A DNA stretch of 64,000 nt, taken from assembly GCA_001970955.1 (NCBI GenBank), contig MPUH01000103.1, positions 43,338 to 107,337 on the forward strand. The letters are read 5' to 3'. The position numbers were made by a program, and so were the translations under genes. This document shows positions 21,772 through 33,400 of this stretch, piece after piece. The stretch comes from Stentor coeruleus. Lineage: Eukaryota; Ciliophora; Heterotrichea; Heterotrichida; Stentoridae. Under the pieces are notes generated by a model, which did not search any database, was not told the DNA's origin, and saw nothing but the letters and a program-made list of their open reading frames with translations. How positions within the stretch are numbered: position 1 is the stretch's first letter; each line of letters starts with the position of its first letter.

Positions 21772-23256
21772 TTAAAAGATTGTGCATGCCTTAGAATCCT
21801 TCCCATTCTTAATCTTCTGCTGAGCTTTAGATGCAACTCTACTATCAGCTTCATTCAAGCGTGCTTCAGTTTCTCTAGCCATTTGTCCTCCAAGATTATT
21901 AAGAACTTCTTTCATCCCATCATTCATTAATGCAATCTGGTTATTCAAATCCACACCTTGGCCTTCAGTCTTAACAACTCCTAAACTTGAAGACTTTGCC
22001 ATAGAAATCGCTTTATTAGGGAGCATGTTCCTTTCATCCATAAGACGTTTTTGGTACATTTCATTTTTTATTTCCCGCCACAAGTTTGGATCTTCTTGGG
22101 ATATTTTCAGTAATTTCCCTGTAAAATCAATATTTGCCCTTTTGTCGTTTAGGTAGTTTTTACGCTCTTGTTCAAGCCAAAGGTTTCTTTGTCTTATACT
22201 TTCAATTTTCTGCTTTTCAATTTTATCAATCATCTCACGCCAGGCTATAACTTTTTGCAGATCCTTAGCAATATCTTCACCTAGATTCTTTTTTGTTCTG
22301 ATCACTGCAGCGTATTCGTTTAGATTTTCTAATTCGCTATGTAGTTATTACGTTTCCATCGATCTTGAAAACTCAACAAAATCATCTTCTAGTTGATTGA
22401 TCTGAACTTTCATGAGTTTTATGGCTGTTTCTTTAACTTCACGTTCTCTATCGATAAGTTCATTGATACTATTTTGAGACTGTATGACAACTTGATTCAA
22501 ATCATAATCTTCTTCCATATCTTCTAAAACTTCTCTTATATACTCTTTAACAAGAAGGCCATCAAGGTTCTCAATGTTTTTATATTTGAGGATTCGAAAC
22601 CTATAAGTGACATCAGTGGCTATAGGGTTTTCAAAAAGAGATAATTTTTTAAGTTTAGGAAGATGGGACAAGGTTACAATGATTTCATCTAAATTTGTGA
22701 TGTTGTTAGAATGAGCTTCAAGTTCTTCTAAAGTTTGATCAAAAGTGGCCAAATGATTCAAATCAACTATTTGGTTTTGTTCGATTCTCAGTTCTTTAAG
22801 CGCAGTGATACCTTTTATCCCTTCTAAAGTTGCTATTGAATTACCGTATAAGTATAATAGTTTAACTTGTCGTAAATGACTTATATTTTCAATTCTGGAG
22901 ATTTGATTCATGCTTAAGTCTAGAGCGTTTAGGTTTATGTTTGATTCAAGACCTTCGATTTTACTAAGGCGATTACGAGAAAGCCTTAGAACTTGAAGGG
23001 CTGTTAAGGTTTGAAGATTCTCGATTTTAGTTATGAGATTTGTAGAAAGGTCAAGGTTTTGGAGGTTTGGGAAGTTTATGGGTGGGATATTTCGAATCAT
23101 GTTGAATGATAGATCGAGGTGATAAAGTTTTGAAGCATTGACGAAGGAACTTATGCCTTCAAAGGAAGATATTTGCTTGCCCACAATGATTACCATTTGG
23201 CCTTGGCGATCTTCTTTTAGTCCTTGCTTGACATAGTCTTGGGTTATTTTTGGCAT
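21772..23256 (-). CDS. SDS22-like LRR + coiled-coil protein with CaaX end (spliced)
   Basis: Two apparent frames (22348-23256 and 21772-22305) are one gene. The second lacks an ATG, and removing the 15-nt intron gtaataactacatag joins them in frame (SMET/ELENLNEY) into 489 residues. The N-terminal part holds about eight SDS22-type leucine-rich repeats (LxxLDLSxNxIxxIENL) to about residue 210. An LRR cap (YRFRILKYKNIENLDG) follows, then long charged helices predicted as coiled coil. The protein ends SKACTIF, where CTIF fits a CaaX prenylation box. LRR/coiled-coil proteins of this shape include axonemal and basal-body components, so a ciliary role is possible. That is inference only. The stop is TAA. 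Confidence 0.82.
22337..22351 (-). other. 15-nt intron joining LRR and coiled-coil parts
   Basis: On the minus strand it reads gtaataactacatag, in phase 2. If retained it gives TAA TAA directly after the LRR part. Confidence 0.88.
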
Positions 23257-23672
23257 TTTTTTTTAGAGGTATAATTTCGATAAAATTTTTGGGCTTAAAA
23301 AATGAGGATGATTAGTTTTTTAACTGGATTTTTAATGAAGTAGAGATTTTAATAATTTTAAGATGATTAACTGGAGGTAACTGATTAATGATTAAGCTTA
23401 AAATACGTTAAGTTATAGGGGATGCATATACTATTTACTATTTTAGGCATTTTAATCAAGTAACTACCGCAATATCTAAAAAATTAATAAAGGAAGCCTC
23501 ACAGCTCATATTATCAAAGTTCTCTAATATTTTCTATAAAAAAATATGCATTTCTAATTTATACTGCAACCTTAAAAGTTTTATCAACCTCCTATATCAT
23601 AAGACTGAAATCCTTGCTCCATGAAATTTTTAAATATACATACAATTAAACATAATAATAAAGTTAAGAATA
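23257..23672. other. intergenic between divergent genes, no gene seen
   Basis: A 416-bp spacer shared by the divergent LRR gene and coiled-coil gene. It is G/T-rich on the LRR side and A/C-rich towards the + strand gene, so C-rich upstream of both genes on their own coding strands. Confidence 0.6.
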
Positions 23673-25346
23673 ATGAGTAATTCAGATTTCATAAGGTCTT
23701 TAGAAAAGGAAATCAAAAGATTGTCGCCGAGTCTTTCTTTGTCTATAAGATCAGGCGATCCTCTTGGGCAGATATTAGAGATTATTAAAATTGCCATAGA
23801 CACTTTGATTGAAGAAAAGAAGTCTCTAGAATCTGAATACACAAGACTTAGCAATGAAAGTTTACCAAAGGCTGTATCGGAGGATTCAAGAGAAATGGTA
23901 ACTTCCAAATCGAAAATTCTAAATGCACAAAAAGAACTAGCCAAAATTGAGAGTCTATTAAGAACTAAAGAAAAACGTCTTGAAGTTAAAGAACAAGATA
24001 ACTTAGCCTTATCTTTAAAATTAACTGAAGAAAAGCGTTCTCTTGAACATGAAAAATCTCAACTAGAAAGCAAAACCAGAGAACTGGAAATCCGTATAAG
24101 AGCTCTTCACGAAAAGGAAAATGAATTTTCAAGCTCGACCGAAAACTTCTGGGATGAAAAGTCAGCTTTGGAAAAAGAAAAGCAGTCTGTGTTTTTATTG
24201 AAACAGAAAACCGAAGAAAATTACTCAGAAAGTGAAAGGATTAAAGAAATGAATTTGCTTGCCCAAGAAAATCTTCAAAAAGCACTAGAGAAATTCGATT
24301 TTGAATGGAAAATGCTAGAAGAAAAAGTAGCGGCAATGAATCTAAAGCAAGATTATATAGACAAAAGTCATATAGACCTAGAAAGAAAAAAACGGATAAT
24401 TGAAGAGGAACGGACAAAGGTGTTGGGAGAAAAAGAAAACTTAATCAAAATCAAACAGCAAATAAGCGATGAAAGACTAAACTGGTTCGAAGAAAAGCAA
24501 GAAAATGACAAATCAAGAAGACTAAATGAGTCTATAAAAAGCGAAAACAAACAAGCCGAAATCTCAGAAACCAAAGACCTCACAAAAATATACGAAAAAC
24601 TCAAAAGTCAAATCGAAGTTTACAATATAGAAATTTCAGCAAAAGAATTCAAAATCAACCTACAGCAACAGACAGTAAAAAAAAACACAGACAAAATCTC
24701 TAAAGAATTTTCTAATCTAGCGCTTATCCACCAAAGTTTACAAAGGACAAAGTCTGAAATTCAGCAATTTAATACACAAATTCTTCCACAGATTGAAGAA
24801 GCTTTCAATGAAGCTAATAACATAGTCCAAACTTTTAAAAAAAAAATCATTGAAATCGAAATGATGGAAAAGAAGCTTTCTAGTTACCTTCTAAAAGTTA
24901 AAGAAACAGATAATTTTGTTTTAAAAGAGAAAAAAGTTATGTTTGTCAGTGAAAAATCTTGCTCAAGAAATGAGTCAACTGTAAGCAATGAGGTAATTGA
25001 TGATATAACAAAAGAATTAGAAAATAAGCTTAAAGCTGTAGAAAATAGGGAAAAAGAATTAGAAGCTGGGATAAGAGAAAATTCAAAGACAGCTGAGTAC
25101 TTGAAAGATTTGAGGAAAAAAATGAATTTAGCTAGAAATGAGATTAAAGAAGAAAAAGAAAAAATAAATCTTCAAGTTTATCAGTTGGAGCAAGGAATTA
25201 AAGCTTTGACTGCTAAAGAAAATGAAATACAAGAGTATAAGCTTGAACTTGATAAAAGGGCAAATTTGCTGAAAATCAAAGAAAAACAGCTAGACTTGAA
25301 GCTAATTAAAAGCAGAGAGACTGAAAGTCAGCATGTGATAGAATAG
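23673..25346 (+). CDS. long coiled-coil protein, function unknown
   Basis: A 557-residue protein that is almost entirely Glu/Lys/Leu-rich heptad sequence from about residue 70 to the end. A short N-terminal part (MSNSDFIRSLEKEIKRLSPS) may be a small helical cap. There are no catalytic motifs. Such proteins are common in ciliate basal bodies and cortical fibres, but nothing here identifies the structure. The next + strand gene, also coiled coil, begins 38 bp downstream, so the two may be functionally related. I found no 15-16 nt intron joining them. The stop is TAG. Confidence 0.75.
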   Translation: MSNSDFIRSLEKEIKRLSPSLSLSIRSGDPLGQILEIIKIAIDTLIEEKKSLESEYTRLSNESLPKAVSEDSREMVTSKSKILNAQKELAKIESLLRTKEKRLEVKEQDNLALSLKLTEEKRSLEHEKSQLESKTRELEIRIRALHEKENEFSSSTENFWDEKSALEKEKQSVFLLKQKTEENYSESERIKEMNLLAQENLQKALEKFDFEWKMLEEKVAAMNLKQDYIDKSHIDLERKKRIIEEERTKVLGEKENLIKIKQQISDERLNWFEEKQENDKSRRLNESIKSENKQAEISETKDLTKIYEKLKSQIEVYNIEISAKEFKINLQQQTVKKNTDKISKEFSNLALIHQSLQRTKSEIQQFNTQILPQIEEAFNEANNIVQTFKKKIIEIEMMEKKLSSYLLKVKETDNFVLKEKKVMFVSEKSCSRNESTVSNEVIDDITKELENKLKAVENREKELEAGIRENSKTAEYLKDLRKKMNLARNEIKEEKEKINLQVYQLEQGIKALTAKENEIQEYKLELDKRANLLKIKEKQLDLKLIKSRETESQHVIE

Positions 25347-25384
25347 TTGAAAATAGAATAATTATCTTATTATTTAAAAATATT

Positions 25385-26326
25385 ATGAACAACCTTAGGT
25401 TTTTTGACCAATATGAGGACTTAATGATGAACTTCTCCAGATTTTCAGGACAATTTCTCATATCTATAGCTGATTCTAGTTTCAAAACTCTTTTTGATCA
25501 ACTTCAAACAATCCAAAATAACGCAGAAAAACTTTTTGATAGTCTCATCAATATTTGTTTCCAATTAAACACACAAAACAAACGTCTAAGCAAAGCATTA
25601 TCGAAATCCCAGACAAAAGCTCGGAAATATTTTACGTTGCAGAAACAAAGCTCAAGCAAAGAAAAACATGCAAAGCTTAAAAACAAGAGCCTGACATCAT
25701 CTTTGCATAAACTCCAGCATTTTATGAATAGAGAAGTTGAGAACTTAGAATTTTCCTTGAAAAAACACCAAAGGACCCACTTAAAACTTTCTTCTGAATA
25801 TAACTCCAGTTTAGAAGCCCTTGATAAATCCTTTACAACTGCTCTTGGCATCCCTTTAGCATACTCAAAATCCCAGTCTCCTAACTCTTCACAAGAATTC
25901 TCTGATTTGATGAAAGAATTGCAGCTTCCTGGAGACACTTATATAGAGAATTCCAGAATATCCTTAGAGAAAAATCCAGGTGGATGGGCAAGTGAATATG
26001 ATAGTGACCATGAGAGTAAGTTTGAGACTGATGATATCAAAAATGCAATTAGAGTATTGATGAAAGCTAATCTTTTGACACAAGATACTAGTTTGCATAA
26101 GCTAAATGATATGCTTGATGAACAAGGCAATGAAAACCTTGAGCTTATATTACAGCTCCTTGAACTTAAAGGGAATTTTAAAAACAGTCTTAGTCTTGAA
26201 GATACAACGCCTATGACTTCAGTTGTTATGAATGAAAATGATGTGTTTCAAACTATCTTATCCCCAGGTCATAAAGGTATGATTTTCTTTGAATCAGGAG
26301 AAGAATCTAATTTTTCTAATAATTAA
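25385..26326 (+). CDS. coiled-coil hypothetical protein
   Basis: A 313-residue protein. Helical, partly coiled-coil sequence spans about 20-150 (LDKSFTTALG marks its end). A less ordered acidic segment follows, then a compact helical part (NAIRVLMKANLLTQD...LELILQLLELKGN) near 225-270. No known family. The ATG at 25385 opens the frame right after a short AT-rich spacer. It is a neighbour of another coiled-coil gene in the same orientation. The stop is TAA. Confidence 0.65.
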   Translation: MNNLRFFDQYEDLMMNFSRFSGQFLISIADSSFKTLFDQLQTIQNNAEKLFDSLINICFQLNTQNKRLSKALSKSQTKARKYFTLQKQSSSKEKHAKLKNKSLTSSLHKLQHFMNREVENLEFSLKKHQRTHLKLSSEYNSSLEALDKSFTTALGIPLAYSKSQSPNSSQEFSDLMKELQLPGDTYIENSRISLEKNPGGWASEYDSDHESKFETDDIKNAIRVLMKANLLTQDTSLHKLNDMLDEQGNENLELILQLLELKGNFKNSLSLEDTTPMTSVVMNENDVFQTILSPGHKGMIFFESGEESNFSNN

Positions 26327-27302
26327 TGTGTATTAATAAGAATTATAAGCAAAGTGATTATTCTATGTGGATGAGGAAGAAACTATAAAATGGAAGTAAT
26401 ATGATGCTTTGAGATAATTTTGTTTGAATGCTTAAATTGAACCCAACAATTTTGTGGAGTTGAAGAATGGTTGATTCTCTTTACTGATAGCAAAATACTT
26501 TGGATAGTATGAGTTTTTCTTTATAAATATAATCACGCTTTATATTTATAGGCTCTTGAAATAATGTTTATTATAGAATATTATATAAGCAAGCAATTTG
26601 TGCAAGTGAAAATGCTTTGATGGCATCATGATGCTTTTAAGTAATCAATAATTTTTATTCCTTTGGACACAGATATTAAAATAATGACTTATGGAGTATT
26701 TTGTTATGAGCAAGGCTTGATTGTATGAAATCATATCTGAGATTTCTACTACATTCTATAATATTTTTTGATTTATTATTCATATTTACTAATGTTTATG
26801 ATTTTATAATAAGTTCAGTTAATGTGTGATAAATATATAAAGCCAAACCATAATAAGAGTCAGAAAATATATTATGAATGTATATTGATTTAAATATAAA
26901 CTTTTTTGTCTCATATAATTCAAGAGCCTGATGGCCTTTGCAAGTAGTCGCAATTAGTGTTAGAAATTTCTACATTAATCATATTGATAGAATAGCAAGA
27001 TGTAAAATAGGATATTGCATAGCAATATAAATCTTCAAATTGAATTACTTAAGGATAAATACTTATATATTTTTCATTTTTACTAAGAAAATCAAAAAAA
27101 TTACTAAGTATAATAATATTACTTCTGTTAGTATAAAATTTGAAATTTATTAAACTTCTTATATAAAATATTTAAATTTGCTAATGAAAATTACGTTGTA
27201 AATTCATGATATACTTGCAAGGACACTCTAATAAGAAAAGAAAGATATTCGAAAAAACAGAATTATTTAATACTACTTATCTGAGCAAACGCGGATTGAT
27301 TC
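26327..27302. other. intergenic, no gene seen
   Basis: A nearly 1-kb AT-rich region between convergent genes. No coding frame of quality, no tRNA-like element. Confidence 0.6.
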
Positions 27303-27491
27303 TTAAAAATAAGGACTTTCTAATTCATCTTTAGCAATTATTCCTTTTTCATGTATATCATTAATTCTGATTTTTAAATTTTCTACACTCTTGCTTTCTT
27401 CTATTGTATGCTCAATAGACCTTTCTACAATCTTTTCATTAATATTTGCCGATTTATTTGTTTTTACCATGAAATTTTCATTAACAGGCAT
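27303..27491 (-). other. shifted-frame continuation of the giant LNR gene (possible lost C-terminal tail)
   Basis: Overlapping the stop of the 2445-residue gene, the next reading frame runs on for about 60 charged residues (for example ERSIEHTIEESKSVENLK) to TAA at 27303. Composition resembles the preceding acidic/basic tail. A single extra base close to the stop would explain it. No intron fits. It could be a sequencing indel or chance. Confidence 0.35.
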
Positions 27492-30400
27492 GATTAAGTT
27501 GTTTACTTTCGTTTAAGAAGTTTTTGTTTTTTTTATCTGGAGTATCAACTTCATGTTGAAATCTGTCAGTTATTTTTTCAGAACTTTCTTCAGTACAAAA
27601 AATGGTTTCATTAAAAGCAAAACTTGTATCGTACAGTTTAACAAACTTTTTTCTAAACACTCTCTCACTAATTTCTTTATTTTCATCATCACTTTTCACA
27701 TCTTTATCATATTTTAAAGCATGCATATATAATTCTTGTATATTATTAATGCTAAAATAGTTGACCTTTTCAGAACTTTTCTGAATAAAAGTATATGCCC
27801 TTTTAAGATCATCATTATTTATAAAGCTTCCTTGAACTTTTAACTCTTCTGAATTGAAATCCTCATCAAACGCGTCTCCTTTTTTAAGGATAAATTTCAA
27901 AGATGGGAATATTTTTATTATCATTTCTAAAATAGCAGCAAGCATCCAATAAGTCCAAAAGATAATAAAATACAAGTTTCCTATTATGATTATTAAAAAC
28001 AAAAACATTTTTAGACCATCGTCAATATCTTCAGTTAAATAATAAAGGCCACAATATATTGTAAGGCTTGCTGTTGTTAGTGCTTCAATTTCCATATGGT
28101 TTAATTCATAAGAATTGTAAGGACGTAATTTGTATTGTATGAATAATGATAATAAAAGAATAATTGTTGCAGTTAATCCCTGTACAGATATAGAAACTCT
28201 CCTTACAAAAACTATGATACAAATAATAAGAATTTTCCTATACATTATAACGAATTCCCAATAAAATCTTGAAGATTTATAACCGTTGAATAAAAATCCA
28301 AATATAATTCTGTTGTGATTTTTTTTTAATTGCATTCTTTTTTTTATCATAATTATCAGTAATAAAGTAGGCATACCTAGTACCCAAATCACAATGCTAG
28401 GAAGGACAATGATTAATGAATAACGATTATATTTTTCAGTCCAACATTCAATATTGTAATCATCTCTAAGATAAGACTTAATCATATCTATGCTTTCACA
28501 TGAAAAATGCGAAAACATAAACTTTACAACATTTGGATATATGAGGAAAAAAATCACGATTATAGTAAGAAAAAGTTCTCTTTTCATATACGCATTAGTC
28601 ATTTTAATTGTACTTATTCCAAACCAAACCAAAATCGAAACAGCAATAATTATAAGCGGAGCAACTGCTAAAAGCAAAATTTTATAATAATAAGAGTTTT
28701 CTGGGTTGCCTGTGTTTTTAGTTGAAATATAGCAATCTACTGAAAATATAGACTCTGTCGCTGTAGCTGCTGTTTTTTGTACTCCGAAAAATGATACAGC
28801 ATAAGATGGCCATTTCAAATCGAACTGAATAGTCAAAAATACTAATTGCAAGTAATTTGTAAATATCTTAATATAAATCGAATGCTTAGATGTAGGAGCA
28901 AATGCTGATTTGATAGAGCTTTTATATAAAACTACACAAACAAAAATAACAGATAAGCAAATTAAACTCAAAAAAAAAGCATTTCTCGCTTGATCAGGAC
29001 ATAAACTACAAAGCCCTTTATTATTTTTGCTATACCCTCCAAGACATGACCCACATTTAACCCCAGTATACCCAGTATTACAAGTTCCTTGCCAATCACT
29101 TTCACTTGTATTCCCTAAGCAAACTTCAGCAAAAATACAAGGGTAAATAATTTCTGAAAAATTAGAACTTCGCCAATATCCTTTTTTAGGAACAAGAGCT
29201 GAACCTCCAGCACATATTCCCCCAGTTGGGCATGCATTACAACTTGCTTTAGGATTTATAAGGAATTTTGTTTCAACACAAGCTTTACAAGAAGTTTCAA
29301 AAATTTGTTCTCCGTATGTACAATTTCTAAATGATATTTTTATAGTCAAATAATTTTTATAATTAGTATCATCATTACGAACTTGTACTGTTTCGATACC
29401 AGAAGTTGAAGCAATAATGGTTTTTGTTGAGCCAGGTTCAGCCATTGGAATAAATTGTGTTACTGTAAATTTCCCATTAGAAGCTTTAAAAGTTGTTATT
29501 CCTGAAAGGATAAATTTTGAATCATTATCTATAGTTTTGATTTCTAGTTCATTTATACTATCTGTTGTGATAATTTCTCCATAAGTATCAAGAATATATA
29601 TTTCTAATACTTCGGAGTAGCTTTGACCTGGAGCAGCATCAGTGATTATAATATCATCTTCAAGATTTCTAAAATTTCTAAAGTTTTTCTTGTAGGTTAT
29701 AGTAGCAGGCTTACTTGATAAATTCTCACCATATGCGGCTGAATTGTTAAACATTATCACTGAGTCTCCGATAGATGGTTTATAGTCCTCCCAATGAATA
29801 GCTCCACCAGTTAAATTGCATGAATTCTCTGAAAATTCTGTATTCCCACTAATAACAAAATCGCAAGTTGCACAATTTGGTGTTGCCATAAAAAATCCTC
29901 CGCCATCCTCTTTTGCAAAATTATTATGAACATAGCAATCTTCTACAAAAAGGCCAATATTTTTTATATATAAAGCAGCTCCTTTTCCACTTGAATTGTT
30001 ATTAATAAATTTCGATCTTGTTATTTGAACTTCTCCTTTATTTTCACCTCCAAAAACTGTGACAGCTCCATTTTCATAACTAGTTATATTCATAAAAATA
30101 CTTTCGTTTATATTAACATCTGTTGCATTTTTGACAAGAATCGCAAATCCTGAATTTATCGAATCTGAAAACTCTGAGTCCAAAACTATTAAACTAGAAT
30201 CTCCAGATAAGTCAATCATTCCAGAAACTACATTATCTAAAGTTGAGCCAATATCAGTAAATGTAGATGATTCTATATACAACTTTTTAGATTGCATGTA
30301 TATTGCTAAACCAGTCTTAGCTTGACAATTTTCGAATTCAGAGTTATTTATTGAAATTGGGGTGTCCAAAGCCCATATAGTACTTCCTATGAAATTTGCT

Positions 30401-33400
30401 TGCATACTTGAAAAATGACAAAAATTTATAGACAAGTTGCTTTCTTTAAGATAAAAAGCTCCTCCATAATCTGCTGTGCCATTTGTAAAGTTGGTATTGG
30501 TAATGTTTATAAATTCTGATAACACCGAATAAATAAACCCTCCATTAGATAGAGACTTTTGATCATTAAAGTTGCTGTTTAGTATTTCTAATTTAGATGA
30601 TAAAACATTAAATATCAGTGACACTGAACTTGCTGCTGAATTTTTAGAAACTGTGCAGTTATCAAAGTAAATGCTTGAGTTTGTAAATTGTATAAAGTCT
30701 CCGATTTCTGCTGTATTTTCTGTGATAATAGTATTTGTAAAGTTAATTCTTCGTTGTTTATCTGAATTAATATATATCATTGATGGACCAGAAGGTTCTC
30801 CATAATTATATTGTAGAATACTAAAATCAATAGCAATATAGCTTCTTAAAGTTGCAGAAATCAGTGTGCCTGCAATGTACTCAAAACTGCAGTATATACA
30901 AAAAAATAAACTCTTATCTGTAATAACAACCCCAGAAGCATGCAGATTCATAAACTTACTATCTTTAAAATAAACACTCGACTGCCCATCCGCTTGTATA
31001 ATTGAGCTCATTTCATTAATATTCACATTCTCAGCTATCAAAATTATTTTTGTTATAAAAAAACTACCAGAATAACTATTATACTTCGAATCCCAATTCT
31101 TATATATAAAAATATCTTTCATAACAATCTTTGTCTCATCAACTTGGCTTCTAAAATTAAACACATTTTCACAACCAATAAAATTTTCTACAGTAAAATT
31201 TTGTATATCAAGTACTTGATTTGAATATGTATAACTTCCATCAATTCCTGCAAAAGTTGCATTAGAAGAAGAGAATTTTATATCATGAATACTTAAAATT
31301 CCTTCTAAATGAGTATCATAAATCATAGCACCAAGATAAGCTATACACTCATCAGCTATCCAATTCTTAAAAATAGATCCACTTTCAAAAGCAATTTTAT
31401 TTGTTATATAAATAAGAGATCCACTTTTTGCTATAGAGTTTTTGAATATAATATCTTGGATTATAATTTTTTGAGTACGACCTGTACCTAAAGAATCTAA
31501 GTAAATCGCCCCTCCATATGCTTTTTCAGCACTACATGAATTAAAAGTCCCATTTTGTAATGTAATATTTGATAAAGGATGTAATGCAGAAGTTTTGATT
31601 TCAAGACAACCTCCACTTCCAGTATAGCTTGAGGAGTTGTTTATAATGAAATTTTGCAATTCCAAAATAAATGGATTAGTAATAAGAAAAGGAGATAAAC
31701 TATTTGAGGCGATTAAATTTATATGCATTTCATAAATATAGATTCTCTCATTTTTTAATAGTTCTATAACATTGCTCAATTCATTGTAAATATTATATAA
31801 ATTTAATGAAATTATATGAAGCTCCAATATTGTGAGATGAATAGACAAAGCTATACCATTTGTAGATCTGGAATTAATATCATGAATATAAATATTTTCA
31901 AGGTAAAGCATACTTAGTGTTAGTTCAAACTCAAGACCTGATGATGAAGACGTACTATAACAACTTGTGTCAAAAATCTCTATATAAGTCATATTAATAA
32001 AATTGCAAGAAATAAAAAGAGATATTCCAAAACAAGACAAAGATTCAAGTTGAATATCTTCAGGGTATATACTTAAATACTTTTGGTTAGTTGCAAAAAG
32101 ATCAATGATTGAATGAAGGCTTTCTGAACTTCCATCTTTAACATTTGAGATTTTTATATATGTCACATATACATATGGCATTGAATTGACATATATTGCA
32201 AACATACCTGAAGAGCTGTTTTCTATTGTTATATTCACTAAGCTGATATATCTAAGAGGAATATAGACTCTGGTTGCTGTACTGCCATTACGGATTGTGA
32301 TAATTTCTCCTTCTTTATCTTTGTCTTTAAGCTTTGCTGAATTGCATATGTATATTATTCCTGTTGCTCCAGAATGGACATTATCGATAGTTATATTTGT
32401 TATATATATATTATGAATTATGCTCTTCATATAGTAGCTTATAAAATTTGTTGAGCTGTAAATGTTGTAAAATTTAGAATTTTCTATAGTAAAATGGACT
32501 TGGTTGTATGCTTGACTGAGTCCAAATATGTCAGGTTTAAGGTCATTGTAGATAAGATCAGTGACATCTACTTTTATAAGAATATCGACAAAATTAGTAT
32601 CAAAAACGCAGTTTGAAAATCTTAGTGCCCCAATAAAATTCTTAAAGCTTAATAAATAGCTTTTGTAATCAGAGTTTAAATAATATAAAGCCAAATTATA
32701 CTTGAAATCAATATTCTCAAATATTGCACTACCAAAACTTTCTGCTGTTAAAAAATTCCCAAGTGAAATTATATCTGTAATTTCATACCCATAATTCAAA
32801 TCTGTAATTATCCCATCTTTTAGCATAAGCGTATTTTCTTGACAATTAGTATTACAAGTAAATCTTATAACCTCTCCACCGGGTTTCGCTTGAATTTTTT
32901 CGAAATAAAATCTTTCAAAACTTAAATCACATTTCGCATCAATCAGAGTTTGAAATTGATGACGAAATCCATAAAATGCAACATTTGAAAAATATGCAGA
33001 ATTGGTAAAAGAGAATAATACATGACTGCTATAAAGGCTGCAATTTTTTGGAATTAAATTATAATCGTTTTCAGGAATTTCGTTGTATTTGTCATCGTAA
33101 TGAATGTTTGTTCCTCCAATAAACGGGCAGTAATAGCAAAAGTCGAAATCACCAGTGCAATCATTTCTTAGAATGGATGTTCCAAGAAATTTAATGTTTT
33201 TGATATAAACTGTATAAGCTTTTGGTGAAATCCTTAGCATGCCTTTCCACACAACCACTGAAGGCTCTTCTTCTGATTCTCCTTTTATTGTCAATTCAAT
33301 AAATTCTGTAAAGCCTTCAATATTTAATGGATCATTTTTGTCTTTAATCAAATGATAAATGTTAATCAAATCTTTCTCAAAAACATGTGTTCCAGTCTGC

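Noticed and set aside
25346-25385. The two coiled-coil genes as one gene joined by an intron
   Set aside because: No 15-16 nt GT...AG string spans the stop, and the second frame has its own well-placed ATG.
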